The notes under the pieces were generated by a model that was given only the letters and a program-made list of their open reading frames with translations, did not search any database and was not told where the DNA came from. The position numbers were made by a program, and so were the translations under genes. Source: Paenibacillus contaminans (GTDB lineage: Bacteria; Bacillota; Bacilli; Paenibacillales; NBRC-103111). Taken from it: a stretch of 64,000 bases of DNA. This document shows positions 41,987-51,391 of the stretch, one piece after another. Where the stretch lies: the NCBI RefSeq assembly GCF_003285015.1, contig NZ_QMFB01000022.1, positions 1 through 64,000 on the forward strand, written 5' to 3'. The stretch's first letter is position 1, and every line of letters starts with the position of its first letter.

Positions 41987-44401
41987 GTGAACAGACTTCT
42001 GTCCCGCAAGCGATCCTCGACAACCGTGCGCAGGAGCATTCTTATAACGCTGCTCGTCTCGTACATCGCCGTCTTGATCATCCCCGTGGGCATCGCCGTA
42101 TTTCTGTACGGGAAAATCGAAAGCATTCTGGTCGAGAACGCCGAGCGCTCCAATCTCGCTCTTCTGGAGCAGGTGAAGCAGACGATGGACAGCCGGTTAA
42201 AGGAAGTCGAATGGTTATCCAGGCAAATCGTGTTTAACCCGAAGCTCCAATGGCTGCTCAGCAATGCGGACCCCGACGACTTACAGAGCCAATACCGGTT
42301 TATCGAATTCCAGAATGAGCTTTCCCGTTATCAGAAGGACAGCAGCTTTATTTACCAGTTTTTCATTTACTTCGCGGGCAGCGGTACGGTCGTTTCATCG
42401 GCGCAAAAGACCGATGCGGCTACATACTTTCGCGATATCGTGCCCTTTAGGGATCGGACGCCCGAGGAGATGCTGAAGGCCGTATTTCCGGGAAGGGCAA
42501 TCCGCGCTTATTTGCCCTCTGCCCCGGTTCAGGACAGCATTTTCGGCAAACAGCTGGTCACCTACGTACAATCGCTGCCGATCGACGAGAACCGGGATGT
42601 CAAAGGCTCGCTCGTCATTCTGATCGACGAACAGCAAATACGGGATATGCACGCGCAGATCGAGTTATTGAACAAGGGCGATATTTACATATTGGATGAA
42701 AATAAGCAGGTCGTCATGAGCACGGGACAAAACGAAAAATTTTTAACCGGGCTCGAGCCGCAATTCCATTTGGAAAGCGCCTCCAACCATTACTCCTACA
42801 GAGGCAGCGACATCATGCTTTCGCATACGTCCTCCGATTTGAACGGCTGGACATACATATCGGCATTCCCTCTCGACGTCGTGATGGGCAAGGTGAACCG
42901 GATCAAAGCGCTCGCCTTCGCGCTTCTTCTCGTTTGCCTTATTGCGGGAACCGCCCTCTCCTACTGGCTCGCATACAAAAACTACAGGCCGATCCGTGCC
43001 GTCGTCGGCGATATCGTAAGAAGAAAGCTGCCGCCGGGTCCGATCATGCGCGACGAAATGGAGCTGATCCGCAGCACGCTCACAGCCTCCTTCGACGAAG
43101 AACGGCAGCTGAAGCAAACGCTGGAGCGGCAAGCTCCCGTCATGATGGCGAACTTTTTGACACGGCTTATTAAAGGCCATCTCGATCCGCATACGATCAG
43201 CAAACCGAATCTGGATTTTATGGGCATCCGCTTCGAATACCGGCATTTTGCCGTCCTGCTGATCGACATCGACGACTGCCGCGAGCTGATTAGCAGCGAT
43301 TTGGAAAAGGAATGGGCGTTCGTCCGGTTCATCGTCGCGAATGTAAGCCGGGATATGCTGCCTGGCGGCGTCTATCCTGCCGAGCTGGACAAAAACAGGG
43401 TAGCCGTGCTGGTCAACCTTCCTGAAATGCCGCATGCCCGGCCGGATTCCGCATCGGATGCGGCGAAAGCCCCCGACTCGCCGGAAGCGAGTGCCGCGGG
43501 GCCAAACGGCGGCGAAGCCGACCGCCATGCGCTGCGACAAGCGGCCGAGGAGCTGAAGCTGCTGCTCGAGCAGCGTTTCGGCATGCAGATTACGGCTGCC
43601 GTCAGCGAGCCTTGCCAAGGCATGGAAGAAATCGGCCGCTGCTACCGGGAAGCGCTGGTCGCTCTCGATTACAAGATGGTGCACGGCTCGGGCAACGTCA
43701 TCCTTTATGAGCGGATCAAGCATTTGAAATTTAAATATTATTTATACCCGATGGAAACCGAAGTCCAGCTCATGAACCTCGCCAAAAGCGGAGATTGGGC
43801 CGGGGCCGAGAAGCTGCTCGACCAGCTGTACGCCATGAACGTCGAAGCCGGCGGCATGACCCCCGAGATGGGAAAATGCCTGTTCATCGATATGCTGAGC
43901 ACGATCTTCAAACTGCTCCACACCTTGAAGGTGGAGGAAGGGGTTATTTTCCGGGACGGCGAGGATCCGGTCAAAACGATTTCCTCCTGCGCCACGGTGG
44001 AGGAGATGCTCGAGCAGACGAAGCGGCTGTACCAAACCGTATGCACGCATGTTAAGGCGGGACGTCCCGACCGCAGCGAGAAGCTGTACGGCATGATCAC
44101 CCGTTATATCGGCGAGCGATATCAGGAAAGCATGCTGAGCCTGACGACGCTGGCGGATCATTTCGAGCTGTCGCCGCAGCATTTATCCGCATTTTTCAAG
44201 AAGCATAGCGGGCAGACGATCACCGATTACATTACGGCCCTGAGAATGGAGCACGCCAAAAAAATGCTGGCCGACCCGACGCTGACCCTCTCGGCCGTCG
44301 CGCAAAAAGTCGGTTATTCGACCGACGTCGGCTTTATTCGCGTATTCAAAAAATACGAGGGCATCACGCCGGGCAAGTACCGCGAAACGGTGGAAAGCTA
44401 G
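41987..44401 (+). CDS. Membrane-anchored AraC-family regulator, locus B
   Basis: Regulator of 804 residues with one transmembrane helix near the N terminus (about 18-42, SILITLLVSYIAVLIIPVGI), an extracellular Cache-like domain, a second transmembrane helix (about 295-318, LAFALLLVCLIAGTALSYWL), a linker with coiled coil, and a C-terminal double AraC helix-turn-helix ending DVGFIRVFKKYEGITPGKYR. GTG 41987 is chosen because AAGGAGG lies 9 nt upstream. It sits between the heparinase-like gene and the importer of locus B and probably activates them on sensing an extracellular sugar. Confidence 0.92.
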   Translation: MNRLLSRKRSSTTVRRSILITLLVSYIAVLIIPVGIAVFLYGKIESILVENAERSNLALLEQVKQTMDSRLKEVEWLSRQIVFNPKLQWLLSNADPDDLQSQYRFIEFQNELSRYQKDSSFIYQFFIYFAGSGTVVSSAQKTDAATYFRDIVPFRDRTPEEMLKAVFPGRAIRAYLPSAPVQDSIFGKQLVTYVQSLPIDENRDVKGSLVILIDEQQIRDMHAQIELLNKGDIYILDENKQVVMSTGQNEKFLTGLEPQFHLESASNHYSYRGSDIMLSHTSSDLNGWTYISAFPLDVVMGKVNRIKALAFALLLVCLIAGTALSYWLAYKNYRPIRAVVGDIVRRKLPPGPIMRDEMELIRSTLTASFDEERQLKQTLERQAPVMMANFLTRLIKGHLDPHTISKPNLDFMGIRFEYRHFAVLLIDIDDCRELISSDLEKEWAFVRFIVANVSRDMLPGGVYPAELDKNRVAVLVNLPEMPHARPDSASDAAKAPDSPEASAAGPNGGEADRHALRQAAEELKLLLEQRFGMQITAAVSEPCQGMEEIGRCYREALVALDYKMVHGSGNVILYERIKHLKFKYYLYPMETEVQLMNLAKSGDWAGAEKLLDQLYAMNVEAGGMTPEMGKCLFIDMLSTIFKLLHTLKVEEGVIFRDGEDPVKTISSCATVEEMLEQTKRLYQTVCTHVKAGRPDRSEKLYGMITRYIGERYQESMLSLTTLADHFELSPQHLSAFFKKHSGQTITDYITALRMEHAKKMLADPTLTLSAVAQKVGYSTDVGFIRVFKKYEGITPGKYRETVES

Positions 44402-44481
44402 GCAAAATGCGGCGAAAACGCAGCAATCCGAAATGCGGCATGCCTCACTTAAAATCGGAATACCGGCAATCTTAAAGACGG

Positions 44482-44509
44482 TTAACGGATTTTCCGAATC
44501 GGCTATATT
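44482..44509 (+). promoter_or_regulatory. Candidate promoter of the locus B importer
   Basis: TTAACG (44482-44487) and TATATT (44504-44509) are 16 bp apart, upstream of the MITE at 44556. If used, the MITE lies wholly inside the 5' leader of the binding-protein mRNA. Confidence 0.4.
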
Positions 44510-44555
44510 CGATTGAGAGACGCGGATTTATGATCGGAAGCAAGTCGAAAGACTA

Positions 44556-44805
44556 GGGCGTGTCTGAAAACCCACTCAGTGGCATCTTTCACCGCCTTTT
44601 CGCCCCCTGCTTCGTTCCGTTTGCTTGACGCACCCCCGGTACGCCTTCACAAACGCGCCTTGCAGGCCAGGATAAACGTTTCCGCCCTCCTTTGGGCGGT
44701 GGCGTTTACCGTAGCGGAATCAGCAAGGTAAGCGTAGCTAACCTTGCTAATGGAGGAACGAAAATTCGGCAAAATCTGCTACCCTCGGAGTTCTCAGACA
44801 CGCCC
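44556..44805 (+). mobile_element. MITE-like element, copy 2, in the binding-protein leader
   Basis: 250 bp with inverted ends GGGCGTGTCTGA / TCAGACACGCCC and TA on both sides (44554-44555, 44806-44807). It is an inverted copy of 19019-19270. It carries a 12-bp hairpin AGCAAGGTAAGC-GTA-GCTAACCTTGCT with one mismatch (44722-44748) and the core pair AGGATAAACG/CGTTTACC. The right end is 18 bp from the binding-protein ribosome binding site. Confidence 0.88.
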
Positions 44806-44838
44806 TAATTCCTAAATCCAAAAGGGAGGCTCTCAAGA

Positions 44839-46473
44839 ATGAAAAAAGAAACGGGAACGATCGTTTCCCTGCTGCTCGTTTCATCCATGCTCTTAAGCGC
44901 ATGCGGAGGAAACGCGCCCGAGACCGCGCCGTCAAGCAAACCGGGAGACGGAGCCAGCGCCGCGCCGCAATCGCCTGACAAAAAGGAAGTCGGCTATCCC
45001 GCATCCTTGACTTACTGGGCAACCTTAAACGCCAATGTTTCGGCAACGTTAAAAAGCTACGGCGAAGTGGCCGCCTACAAGGAGCTGGAGAAAAAGACCG
45101 GAACGAAGGTCGAGTTTCAGCACCCGACAGCCGGTCAGGAGAAAGACCAGCTCAACCTGATGCTCGCGTCGGGCAAGCTTCCGGACGTTATCGAGTACAG
45201 CTGGGCGACCGTCAACAAAGGCGCGGACTCGCTGATCAAGGATAAATCGATCATCCGCCTGAACGAGCTCATCGAGCAGCACGCCCCCAACTTGACCAAG
45301 CTTCTGAAGGAGCATCCCGAATACCGCAAAATGATCACGACCGACGAAGGCAATATTTACGCCTTCCCGTTCATCAGAGGCGACGATTATTTGCTTACTT
45401 ACGGCGGCATCACCTTGCGGACGGACTGGCTGGAGAAGCTGAATTTGCCGATGCCGCAAACGATCGACGACTATTACAACGTTTACAAAGCCTTTAAAAC
45501 CGGCGATCCGAACGGAAACGGCAAGCCGGACGAAATTCCGCTCCTGGTCAATTTCAACAGCGGCAGCAACGGCTATTATTTCCTTTATGCTTGGGGCATT
45601 TCCGACGGCTTTTATCAGGAGAACGGAAAAATAAAATTCGGCGCAATCGAGCCGTCTTTCAAAGAGTTCGTTACGGTCATGAATAAATGGTTCAAGGAAG
45701 GACTTATCGACAAGGATTATGCCGCAACGGATCCTAAGCTGCAGGACTCCAAGGTGACCAACAGCCAGCTTGGCTCCGTTCCGGTGCTGGTCGGCAGCGG
45801 AGTCGGCAGATATATGGACTTAATGAGGGAAAAAGATCCGAAGTTCAAGCTTACCGGCTCCCCTTACCCTGTGCTGAAAGCCGGCGACAAACCGGAGCTC
45901 GGCCAGAAGGAAGCCCCTTTCTCGGGAATAGGCGCCGCGATTACGGCCTCCGCCAAAAATCCGGAAGCGATCGTCAAGTGGCTCGATTATAAATACGGAC
46001 AGGAAGGGCATATGCTGTTCAACTTCGGCATTGAAGGCGAAAGCTACGCCATGGCGGACGGCTATCCGAAATATACCGACAAAATTTTGAAGAACCCGGA
46101 TAAGCTGCCGATCGCCCAAGCGATGGGCCAGTATATTATGGCGATGGGCAACGGGCCGTTCGTGCAGGACCGCCGCTATATGGAGCAATACGCCGGACTT
46201 CCCGAGCAGCAGAACGCCATCAAAACATGGATGAACGCCAAAAACGAAAAATGGCTTCCCGTTTTGACGCAAACGGCGGAGGAAAGCACCAAATTCAATT
46301 CGATCATGAACGATGTGAACACCTACTTCAATGAAACCATCAACAAATTCGTTATGGGCATCGAGCCTCTCGACAACTTCGACAAATTCGTCGGAACGTT
46401 GAAATCGATGGGGATCGAGGAGGCGATCAAGCTTCGGCAGGCGGCATTGGACCGTTACAACAAACGCCAATGA
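44839..46473 (+). CDS. Extracellular sugar-binding lipoprotein (LplA type), locus B
   Basis: Solute-binding lipoprotein of 544 residues. Lipobox LSAC gives a lipidated Cys22, followed by a Pro/Ser/Ala-rich linker, and the EVDVWATLNANVS-like start of the SBP fold is seen as SLTYWATLNANVSATLKSYG. The long, LplA-like form (over 500 residues) is typical for LplB/YtcP importers that take up oligosaccharides. Start ATG follows GGGAGG. The gene follows a MITE and precedes the two permease genes in one operon. Confidence 0.92.
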   Translation: MKKETGTIVSLLLVSSMLLSACGGNAPETAPSSKPGDGASAAPQSPDKKEVGYPASLTYWATLNANVSATLKSYGEVAAYKELEKKTGTKVEFQHPTAGQEKDQLNLMLASGKLPDVIEYSWATVNKGADSLIKDKSIIRLNELIEQHAPNLTKLLKEHPEYRKMITTDEGNIYAFPFIRGDDYLLTYGGITLRTDWLEKLNLPMPQTIDDYYNVYKAFKTGDPNGNGKPDEIPLLVNFNSGSNGYYFLYAWGISDGFYQENGKIKFGAIEPSFKEFVTVMNKWFKEGLIDKDYAATDPKLQDSKVTNSQLGSVPVLVGSGVGRYMDLMREKDPKFKLTGSPYPVLKAGDKPELGQKEAPFSGIGAAITASAKNPEAIVKWLDYKYGQEGHMLFNFGIEGESYAMADGYPKYTDKILKNPDKLPIAQAMGQYIMAMGNGPFVQDRRYMEQYAGLPEQQNAIKTWMNAKNEKWLPVLTQTAEESTKFNSIMNDVNTYFNETINKFVMGIEPLDNFDKFVGTLKSMGIEEAIKLRQAALDRYNKRQ

Positions 46474-46498
46474 CGAATGCGATTGGGGCTGACATGAC

Positions 46499-47407
46499 AT
46501 GCTGAAGACGACGGCTGCCAAAGATTTTCGCAAAAACAAAACGATTTATTTATTGGCGCTCCCCGTTATCGCTTATTATCTTGTATTCCATTACGGTCCG
46601 ATGTACGGCGTTCAGATCGCCTTTAAGGACTTTTCACCGAGTCTCGGCATTGCGGACAGCCCTTGGGTCGGGTTCCGGCATTTCACCGAGTTTTTCAACG
46701 GTTTTTACTTTTGGCGGGTCATCCGCAATACCTTGTTGATCAGCTTGTACAGCATCGCCTTCGGTTTTCCCGCTTCGATCGTGCTCGCGCTGCTGCTCAA
46801 CGAGCTGAGAAGCCGCCTCTTCAAACGGACGGTGCAGTCGATCACCTATTTGCCGCACTTCATTTCGCTCGTCGTCGTCGTGGGCATGATGGTCGATTTT
46901 CTGTCCGCCGACGGCCTGATCAATCAAATCATCGCCGCGTTCGGCTTCGAGACGCGCTCGTTCCTGCAGGAGCCGAAATGGTTCCGTTTTCTCTACGTGT
47001 CCTCAGGCATCTGGCAGGAGGTGGGCTGGGGTTCGATTATTTATTTGGCGGCGATCGCGGGAATCGATCCGACCTTGTACGAAGCGGCGAAGGTGGACGG
47101 GGCCGGGCGGTTCAAGCAGATTCTTCACATCACCATTCCGGGCATCATGCCGACTATCGCGATTTTGTTCATTTTGCGGATGGGCTCCGTCATGTCCGTC
47201 GGCGACGAGAAAATATTGCTCATGTACAACCCGATGACCTACGAAACGGCCGACGTTATCGGCACCTACGTATACCGCAAAGGGATTTTGGAGACGAGCT
47301 ACAGCTTCAGCTCCGCCGTAGGGCTGTTCAACGCCGTTATCAACTTCGCGTTCCTGCTCTTGACCAATCTGATCAGCAAACGGTCCGGCGGCACAAAGCT
47401 GTTTTAG
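46499..47407 (+). CDS. LplB-type sugar ABC permease, locus B
   Basis: Membrane permease of 302 residues with six helices. FHYGPMYGVQIAFKDFSPSL is the LplB signature; the EAA loop is TLYEAAKVDGAGRFKQILHI. It lies 25 bp after the binding-protein gene, with a weak ribosome binding site. Partner of the YtcP-type permease. Confidence 0.94.
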   Translation: MLKTTAAKDFRKNKTIYLLALPVIAYYLVFHYGPMYGVQIAFKDFSPSLGIADSPWVGFRHFTEFFNGFYFWRVIRNTLLISLYSIAFGFPASIVLALLLNELRSRLFKRTVQSITYLPHFISLVVVVGMMVDFLSADGLINQIIAAFGFETRSFLQEPKWFRFLYVSSGIWQEVGWGSIIYLAAIAGIDPTLYEAAKVDGAGRFKQILHITIPGIMPTIAILFILRMGSVMSVGDEKILLMYNPMTYETADVIGTYVYRKGILETSYSFSSAVGLFNAVINFAFLLLTNLISKRSGGTKLF

Positions 47408-47419
47408 GAGGGAGTAAAC

Positions 47420-48301
47420 ATGCCGCTGCAAAGAACGGCCGGCGAACGATTATTCGATATCGGAAATGCGCTGTTTATGATCGTTTTGTCGATCGCAACC
47501 TTATATCCGTTCCTTTACGTCTTGTTCGCATCCGTCAGCGATCCCGCCTCCTTCGTCCAATATAGAGGCATTCTGCTCAAGCCGCTCGGGTTTACGATCG
47601 AGTCCTACAAAATGGTGTTTAAAAACCCGATGATCTCGCTCGGTTATTTGAACACGCTGTTTTACGTCGGCGTCGGAACGGCTCTGAATATATTGATGAC
47701 GTCGCTGGGGGCCTATTGCCTGTCCCGGCAGGGACTGCTGTGGAAAAACCATATGATGATGCTGATCGTCATCACGATGTTTTTCTCGGGCGGGCTTATC
47801 CCCACCTATCTGCTGGTTAGCGGCATCGGCTTGATGGATTCGCGGTGGGCGCTTATCATTCCGGGCGCCATGAGCGCCTATAACATGATCATTATGCGTA
47901 CAGCATTCCAAGCGGTGCCCGTCAGCCTGGAGGAGTCGGCACGGCTTGACGGGGCGGGCGACCTGACGATCTTGTTCCGGATCGTGCTGCCGCTTTCTTT
48001 GCCGGTACTGGCCGTCATGGTGCTGTTCTACGGGGTAGGCCACTGGAATGCGTGGTTTTCGGCGATGATCTACTTGCGGACGCGCGATCTATGGCCGCTG
48101 CAGCTTGTGATGCGCGAAATTCTCATCCAGAACGCGACCGACAACATGATGACGTCCGTCGGCGGCGGGGACCGGATGCCGGTCGGCGAAACGATCAAAT
48201 ATGCGACGATTATCGTCGCGACCGTCCCGATCCTGCTCCTGTACCCGTTCCTGCAAAAATATTTCGTCAAAGGCGTCATGATCGGAGCGGTGAAGGAATA
48301 G
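47420..48301 (+). CDS. YtcP-type sugar ABC permease, locus B
   Basis: Membrane permease of 293 residues with six helices. The EAA loop reads VSLEESARLDGAGDLTILFR, and the C terminus KYFVKGVMIGAVKE is typical of YtcP. It begins 12 bp after the LplB-type gene behind AGGAGG. Last gene of the locus B operon and convergent with locus C. Confidence 0.94.
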   Translation: MPLQRTAGERLFDIGNALFMIVLSIATLYPFLYVLFASVSDPASFVQYRGILLKPLGFTIESYKMVFKNPMISLGYLNTLFYVGVGTALNILMTSLGAYCLSRQGLLWKNHMMMLIVITMFFSGGLIPTYLLVSGIGLMDSRWALIIPGAMSAYNMIIMRTAFQAVPVSLEESARLDGAGDLTILFRIVLPLSLPVLAVMVLFYGVGHWNAWFSAMIYLRTRDLWPLQLVMREILIQNATDNMMTSVGGGDRMPVGETIKYATIIVATVPILLLYPFLQKYFVKGVMIGAVKE

Positions 48302-48388
48302 GCGGGCAGTCACTAATCGTTACGTTCGCATGCTGCAACTGCGAACTCCTCGGATACATGTCATTCGACGTTCTCTCCGACTCATTCA

Positions 48389-48436
48389 AAAAGGCTGTCC
48401 GTCCGGTAAACACTCTACCGAACGGGCAGCCTTCCC
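48389..48436. terminator. Terminator between convergent loci B and C
   Basis: 16-bp imperfect stem GGCTGTCCGTCCGGTA/TACCGAACGGGCAGCC. The minus strand has a TTTTT tail, so it best serves the locus C operon, while the plus side lacks a T-run. Confidence 0.8.
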
Positions 48437-48457
48437 GCTTATAGACTAGGCCCGCGC

Positions 48458-50059
48458 TTACTTGCTGTTTTTCTTCCAGGCGGCGTAGGCGTCCTGATGG
48501 ATTTTCAGATACTCGTCCAGCCCCATCTTCTTAATCGTATCGACATATTTGTCCCAGTTATCGAGCGGCTCCTTGCCGGTGATGAACTTCGCTTCCATCT
48601 GCTCGACGTACGTGTTCAAATCCGCTTCAAGCACGTTTACCCGCTTCTGCTGCTCTTCGCTGAAATAGACGAGCGGGAACGCTTCCTTCCATACTTTCAC
48701 ATACTTGGCGTCGACCTGTTCGGCGATCGGTCCGATAATTTGATCGTTCGCCCGCTTCGACAGAAAGTCCAGCTTGCGGATCGTCGGTACCTGTACTCCG
48801 GCCGCAGGCGTCACTTTGCCGCCCCTGTATTCTTCCGGATTCATGCCCTCCGGCCATGTGCGCTCCCACCGGGTTTTGCCGGCGTCGAGCCACTTATAGC
48901 CTTCGCCCTCTTTGCCGAAGATGACAAGCACGGAGCCTTCGTCCGAATACAAATGATCGATCCACCGGATCGTCGCTTCCGGATGTTTATTGGCGCTTGT
49001 GATCGCGAACAGTCCGCGAATGACGTTCGACGCTTTCGGCCAAACCGCCTTGCTGTTAACCGCGCTGGTCAAAGGCGGCAGCAGCTCGTATTCGGCGTTG
49101 CGTTCCTCAGGCACGACCGTAAAAGCAGCGGCCCCGACGAACGCGCCCAAAATGTTGTCCTTGCCCTTCGCATTCAGCTGCTGCGTCGTTTGCGTAAAGC
49201 TTTCGTTATCGAGCAAACCCTCGGCATAAAGCTTGCGCATGAAAGCCAAATACTCTTTATACCCCGGCTGCGTAGGATAATACGCCATCGAGCCGTCCGT
49301 TTCATTCACCGCGTTCGTGCCGAGCAAGCCGTAAGCGGCCAAAATAGCCGGGCGGACATCGGCGATGCGGATCGAGGTCAGCGGCATCTCGTCAGCCTTC
49401 TTGTTGCCGTTCGGATCTTTTTCTTTGAACGCTTTCAACACCGTGTACAGCTCATCGACAGTCGAGGGCATTTTCAGTCCCACATTGGCAATCCACTGCT
49501 TATTGATCCACATCTTGGTCGTCAAATCGCCGGGAACGTCATTCACTTGCGGTAGCGCGTAAATGTGGCCGTCCGGGGCGGTTATCGCACTGCGCACTTC
49601 CGGTTTCTGCTCCAAAATCCGTTTCAGGTTCGGCGCATATTTGTCGATCAGCGTCTCCAGCGGAATGAGCAGTCCCTGCTTGCCGTACGTAACCTCGTCC
49701 TTCGGTGTCAGCGGCCCGCCGAAGAATACATCAGGCAGCTCGTTGCCCGCAAAGGTAAGATTCTTTTTCTCAGCGAACGTTTCCGCCGCCGGCGTATCGA
49801 ACTCGAAATGGATATTCGTCAGCTTCTCCATCTCGGTAAACAGATCCATTTTGTCCCACGGACCATGGATCGCGGCTTTCGGTCCCATCATTTTCAGCGT
49901 AATTTTCTCATTGACGACCGGATATCCCGTCTGGTTAAAGGCACTACCCGCACCCGCCGTCTGAGCCGGCGACGGGGCGTTTTTGTCTCCGCCGGAGCAG
50001 CCTGCTGCGGCAACGGCGGCAACCGCTGCAGCGCATACGACGATCCCGATTTTTTTCAT
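48458..50059 (-). CDS. Extracellular sugar-binding lipoprotein (LplA type), locus C
   Basis: Solute-binding lipoprotein of 533 residues. Lipobox VAAAGC gives Cys21, followed by a short Ala/Pro-rich linker. Family features are GNELPDVFFGG, FAEKKNLTFAG and the C-terminal FITGKEPLDNWDKYVDTIKK, which is almost identical in form to the locus B protein (FVMGIEPLDNFDKFVGTLK). It is the last gene of the locus C operon, separated from the permease genes by 430 bp, with a cre-like box 20 bp before its start codon, so it may have its own regulation. Confidence 0.92.
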   Translation of the reverse strand: MKKIGIVVCAAAVAAVAAAGCSGGDKNAPSPAQTAGAGSAFNQTGYPVVNEKITLKMMGPKAAIHGPWDKMDLFTEMEKLTNIHFEFDTPAAETFAEKKNLTFAGNELPDVFFGGPLTPKDEVTYGKQGLLIPLETLIDKYAPNLKRILEQKPEVRSAITAPDGHIYALPQVNDVPGDLTTKMWINKQWIANVGLKMPSTVDELYTVLKAFKEKDPNGNKKADEMPLTSIRIADVRPAILAAYGLLGTNAVNETDGSMAYYPTQPGYKEYLAFMRKLYAEGLLDNESFTQTTQQLNAKGKDNILGAFVGAAAFTVVPEERNAEYELLPPLTSAVNSKAVWPKASNVIRGLFAITSANKHPEATIRWIDHLYSDEGSVLVIFGKEGEGYKWLDAGKTRWERTWPEGMNPEEYRGGKVTPAAGVQVPTIRKLDFLSKRANDQIIGPIAEQVDAKYVKVWKEAFPLVYFSEEQQKRVNVLEADLNTYVEQMEAKFITGKEPLDNWDKYVDTIKKMGLDEYLKIHQDAYAAWKKNSK

Positions 50060-50078
50060 TGGAAAATCCCCCTTCGAT

Positions 50079-50093
50079 TGAAATCGTTTGCAA
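50079..50093 (-). promoter_or_regulatory. Putative cre (CcpA) box at the locus C binding-protein gene
   Basis: The minus strand reads TTGCAAACGATTTCA, a full match to WTGNAANCGNWNNCW, just upstream of the ribosome binding site GAAGGGGGA. It may act as a CcpA roadblock within the leader. Confidence 0.7.
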
Positions 50094-50488
50094 TCCGTTC
50101 TGCTTAGACTACTTTCAAGCTTCTTTGTGTCTGCCGGCAGTTGTGCCAGCAGGCTCTTGCTCTCATTTGCTCTAAGGCTTCGCTTTCAGCTTAGCTCTCA
50201 CGTTCTACTCACAGTTATGCTCTCTATCCCGCTCACAGCTCCGCTTTCGTCCCGCTCCAAGTCCTGCAGCTTTCGTTATGAACTACGCAAGCTTTCCACC
50301 TTGCTTTCTCCCAGACCCTTCTGCTGTTCTTCGTTAGCGCCTGTCTACTTTTTCGACGAAGCGGCATCACCTCCTTCATGTTCCGGCTAAATGGCAAACG
50401 CTAATCCGCGTCTATGACGCTGTCGTTTCCCCTTCCCCTAGATTCAGAATCGCTTTCACAATAGCCCTACCGGTAAACAAACAACCGC
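50094..50488. other. 395-bp gap before the locus C binding-protein gene
   Basis: Strongly purine-rich on the coding (minus) strand, with repeated GAGAGC and GTGAG words. A 44-codon minus-strand frame (MPLRRKSRQALTKN, 50232-50366) starts right at an AGGAGGTG but with too little spacing. No domain or stable terminator is recognised. Confidence 0.35.
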
Positions 50489-51379
50489 TCATCCTTTGAT
50501 CGAGCCGATCATAACCCCTTTGACGAAAAACCGCTGCAGAAACGGATACGCAACCAACAAAGGAAGCGCAGAAACGATCATGACGGCGTATTTGATCATA
50601 TCGGCGATTTTCGCCTGCTCCGCTACCGCTTTGACGCTATCGCCATCCATCGTCAGGGCGCTTATTTCGTTCAGCACCAATATTTCCCGCAAAATCAGCT
50701 GTAGCGGAAACAACGAACGGTTCGACAAGTAAATCATTGCACTGAAATATTGATTCCAGTGCGAGACGCCGTAAAACAGCGCCATGACCGCCACGATCGG
50801 CAGCGATAAGGGCAATATAATGCGGAGCATCAGGGTAAAATGGCTGCAGCCGTCCATCTCGGCCGCTTCCTCCAGCTCCCTCGGGATCGTCGATTGGAAA
50901 AACGTGCGCGTCACGATCAAATTCCACATCGAGGCCGCATTCGGAATGAGCAGCGCCCAGATCGAATTGTGCATGCCGAGCGATTTGACCAGCAGGAACG
51001 TCGGGATCAGCCCGCCGCTGAAAAACATCGTGAAGACGAACACCGCCATCAGCGCGTTTCGTCCTGCTACGTCTCTGCGCGACAGCGCGTAAGCGCACGG
51101 AATCGTCAAAAGCAGGTTGATCGCCGTTCCGAGGAGCGTGTATCCGATCGTGTTGCGGTACCCTATCCATATTTCCTTGTTGGCGAATACCCTTTCGTAG
51201 CCTTCCAGCGTTATGCCCTTCGGCCATAGCCACATGCTGCCGTTATTGACCAGCGACGGGTCGCTGATCGAAGCGCTCGTAATATACACAAGCGGATAGA
51301 GGATCGCAACCAACAGCACCGTCATGACGATGCGATTGCCGATAAGAAAAAGTTTATCTGCAAAGCTGTCCCGGACCAT
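50489..51379 (-). CDS. YtcP-type sugar ABC permease, locus C
   Basis: Membrane permease of 296 residues with six helices, similar in plan to the locus B protein. The EAA loop is PRELEEAAEMDGCSHFTLML, and the C terminus RFFVKGVMIGSIKG is typical. It starts behind AGGAGGG, 12 bp after the LplB-type gene. Confidence 0.94.
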   Translation of the reverse strand: MVRDSFADKLFLIGNRIVMTVLLVAILYPLVYITSASISDPSLVNNGSMWLWPKGITLEGYERVFANKEIWIGYRNTIGYTLLGTAINLLLTIPCAYALSRRDVAGRNALMAVFVFTMFFSGGLIPTFLLVKSLGMHNSIWALLIPNAASMWNLIVTRTFFQSTIPRELEEAAEMDGCSHFTLMLRIILPLSLPIVAVMALFYGVSHWNQYFSAMIYLSNRSLFPLQLILREILVLNEISALTMDGDSVKAVAEQAKIADMIKYAVMIVSALPLLVAYPFLQRFFVKGVMIGSIKG

Positions 51380-51391
51380 GAAACGCCCTCC

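Noticed and set aside
50088..50390. 100-residue plus-strand frame in the locus C gap
   Set aside because: Ser/Leu/Arg-rich translation of a pyrimidine-rich strand, antisense to the operon and without a ribosome binding site.
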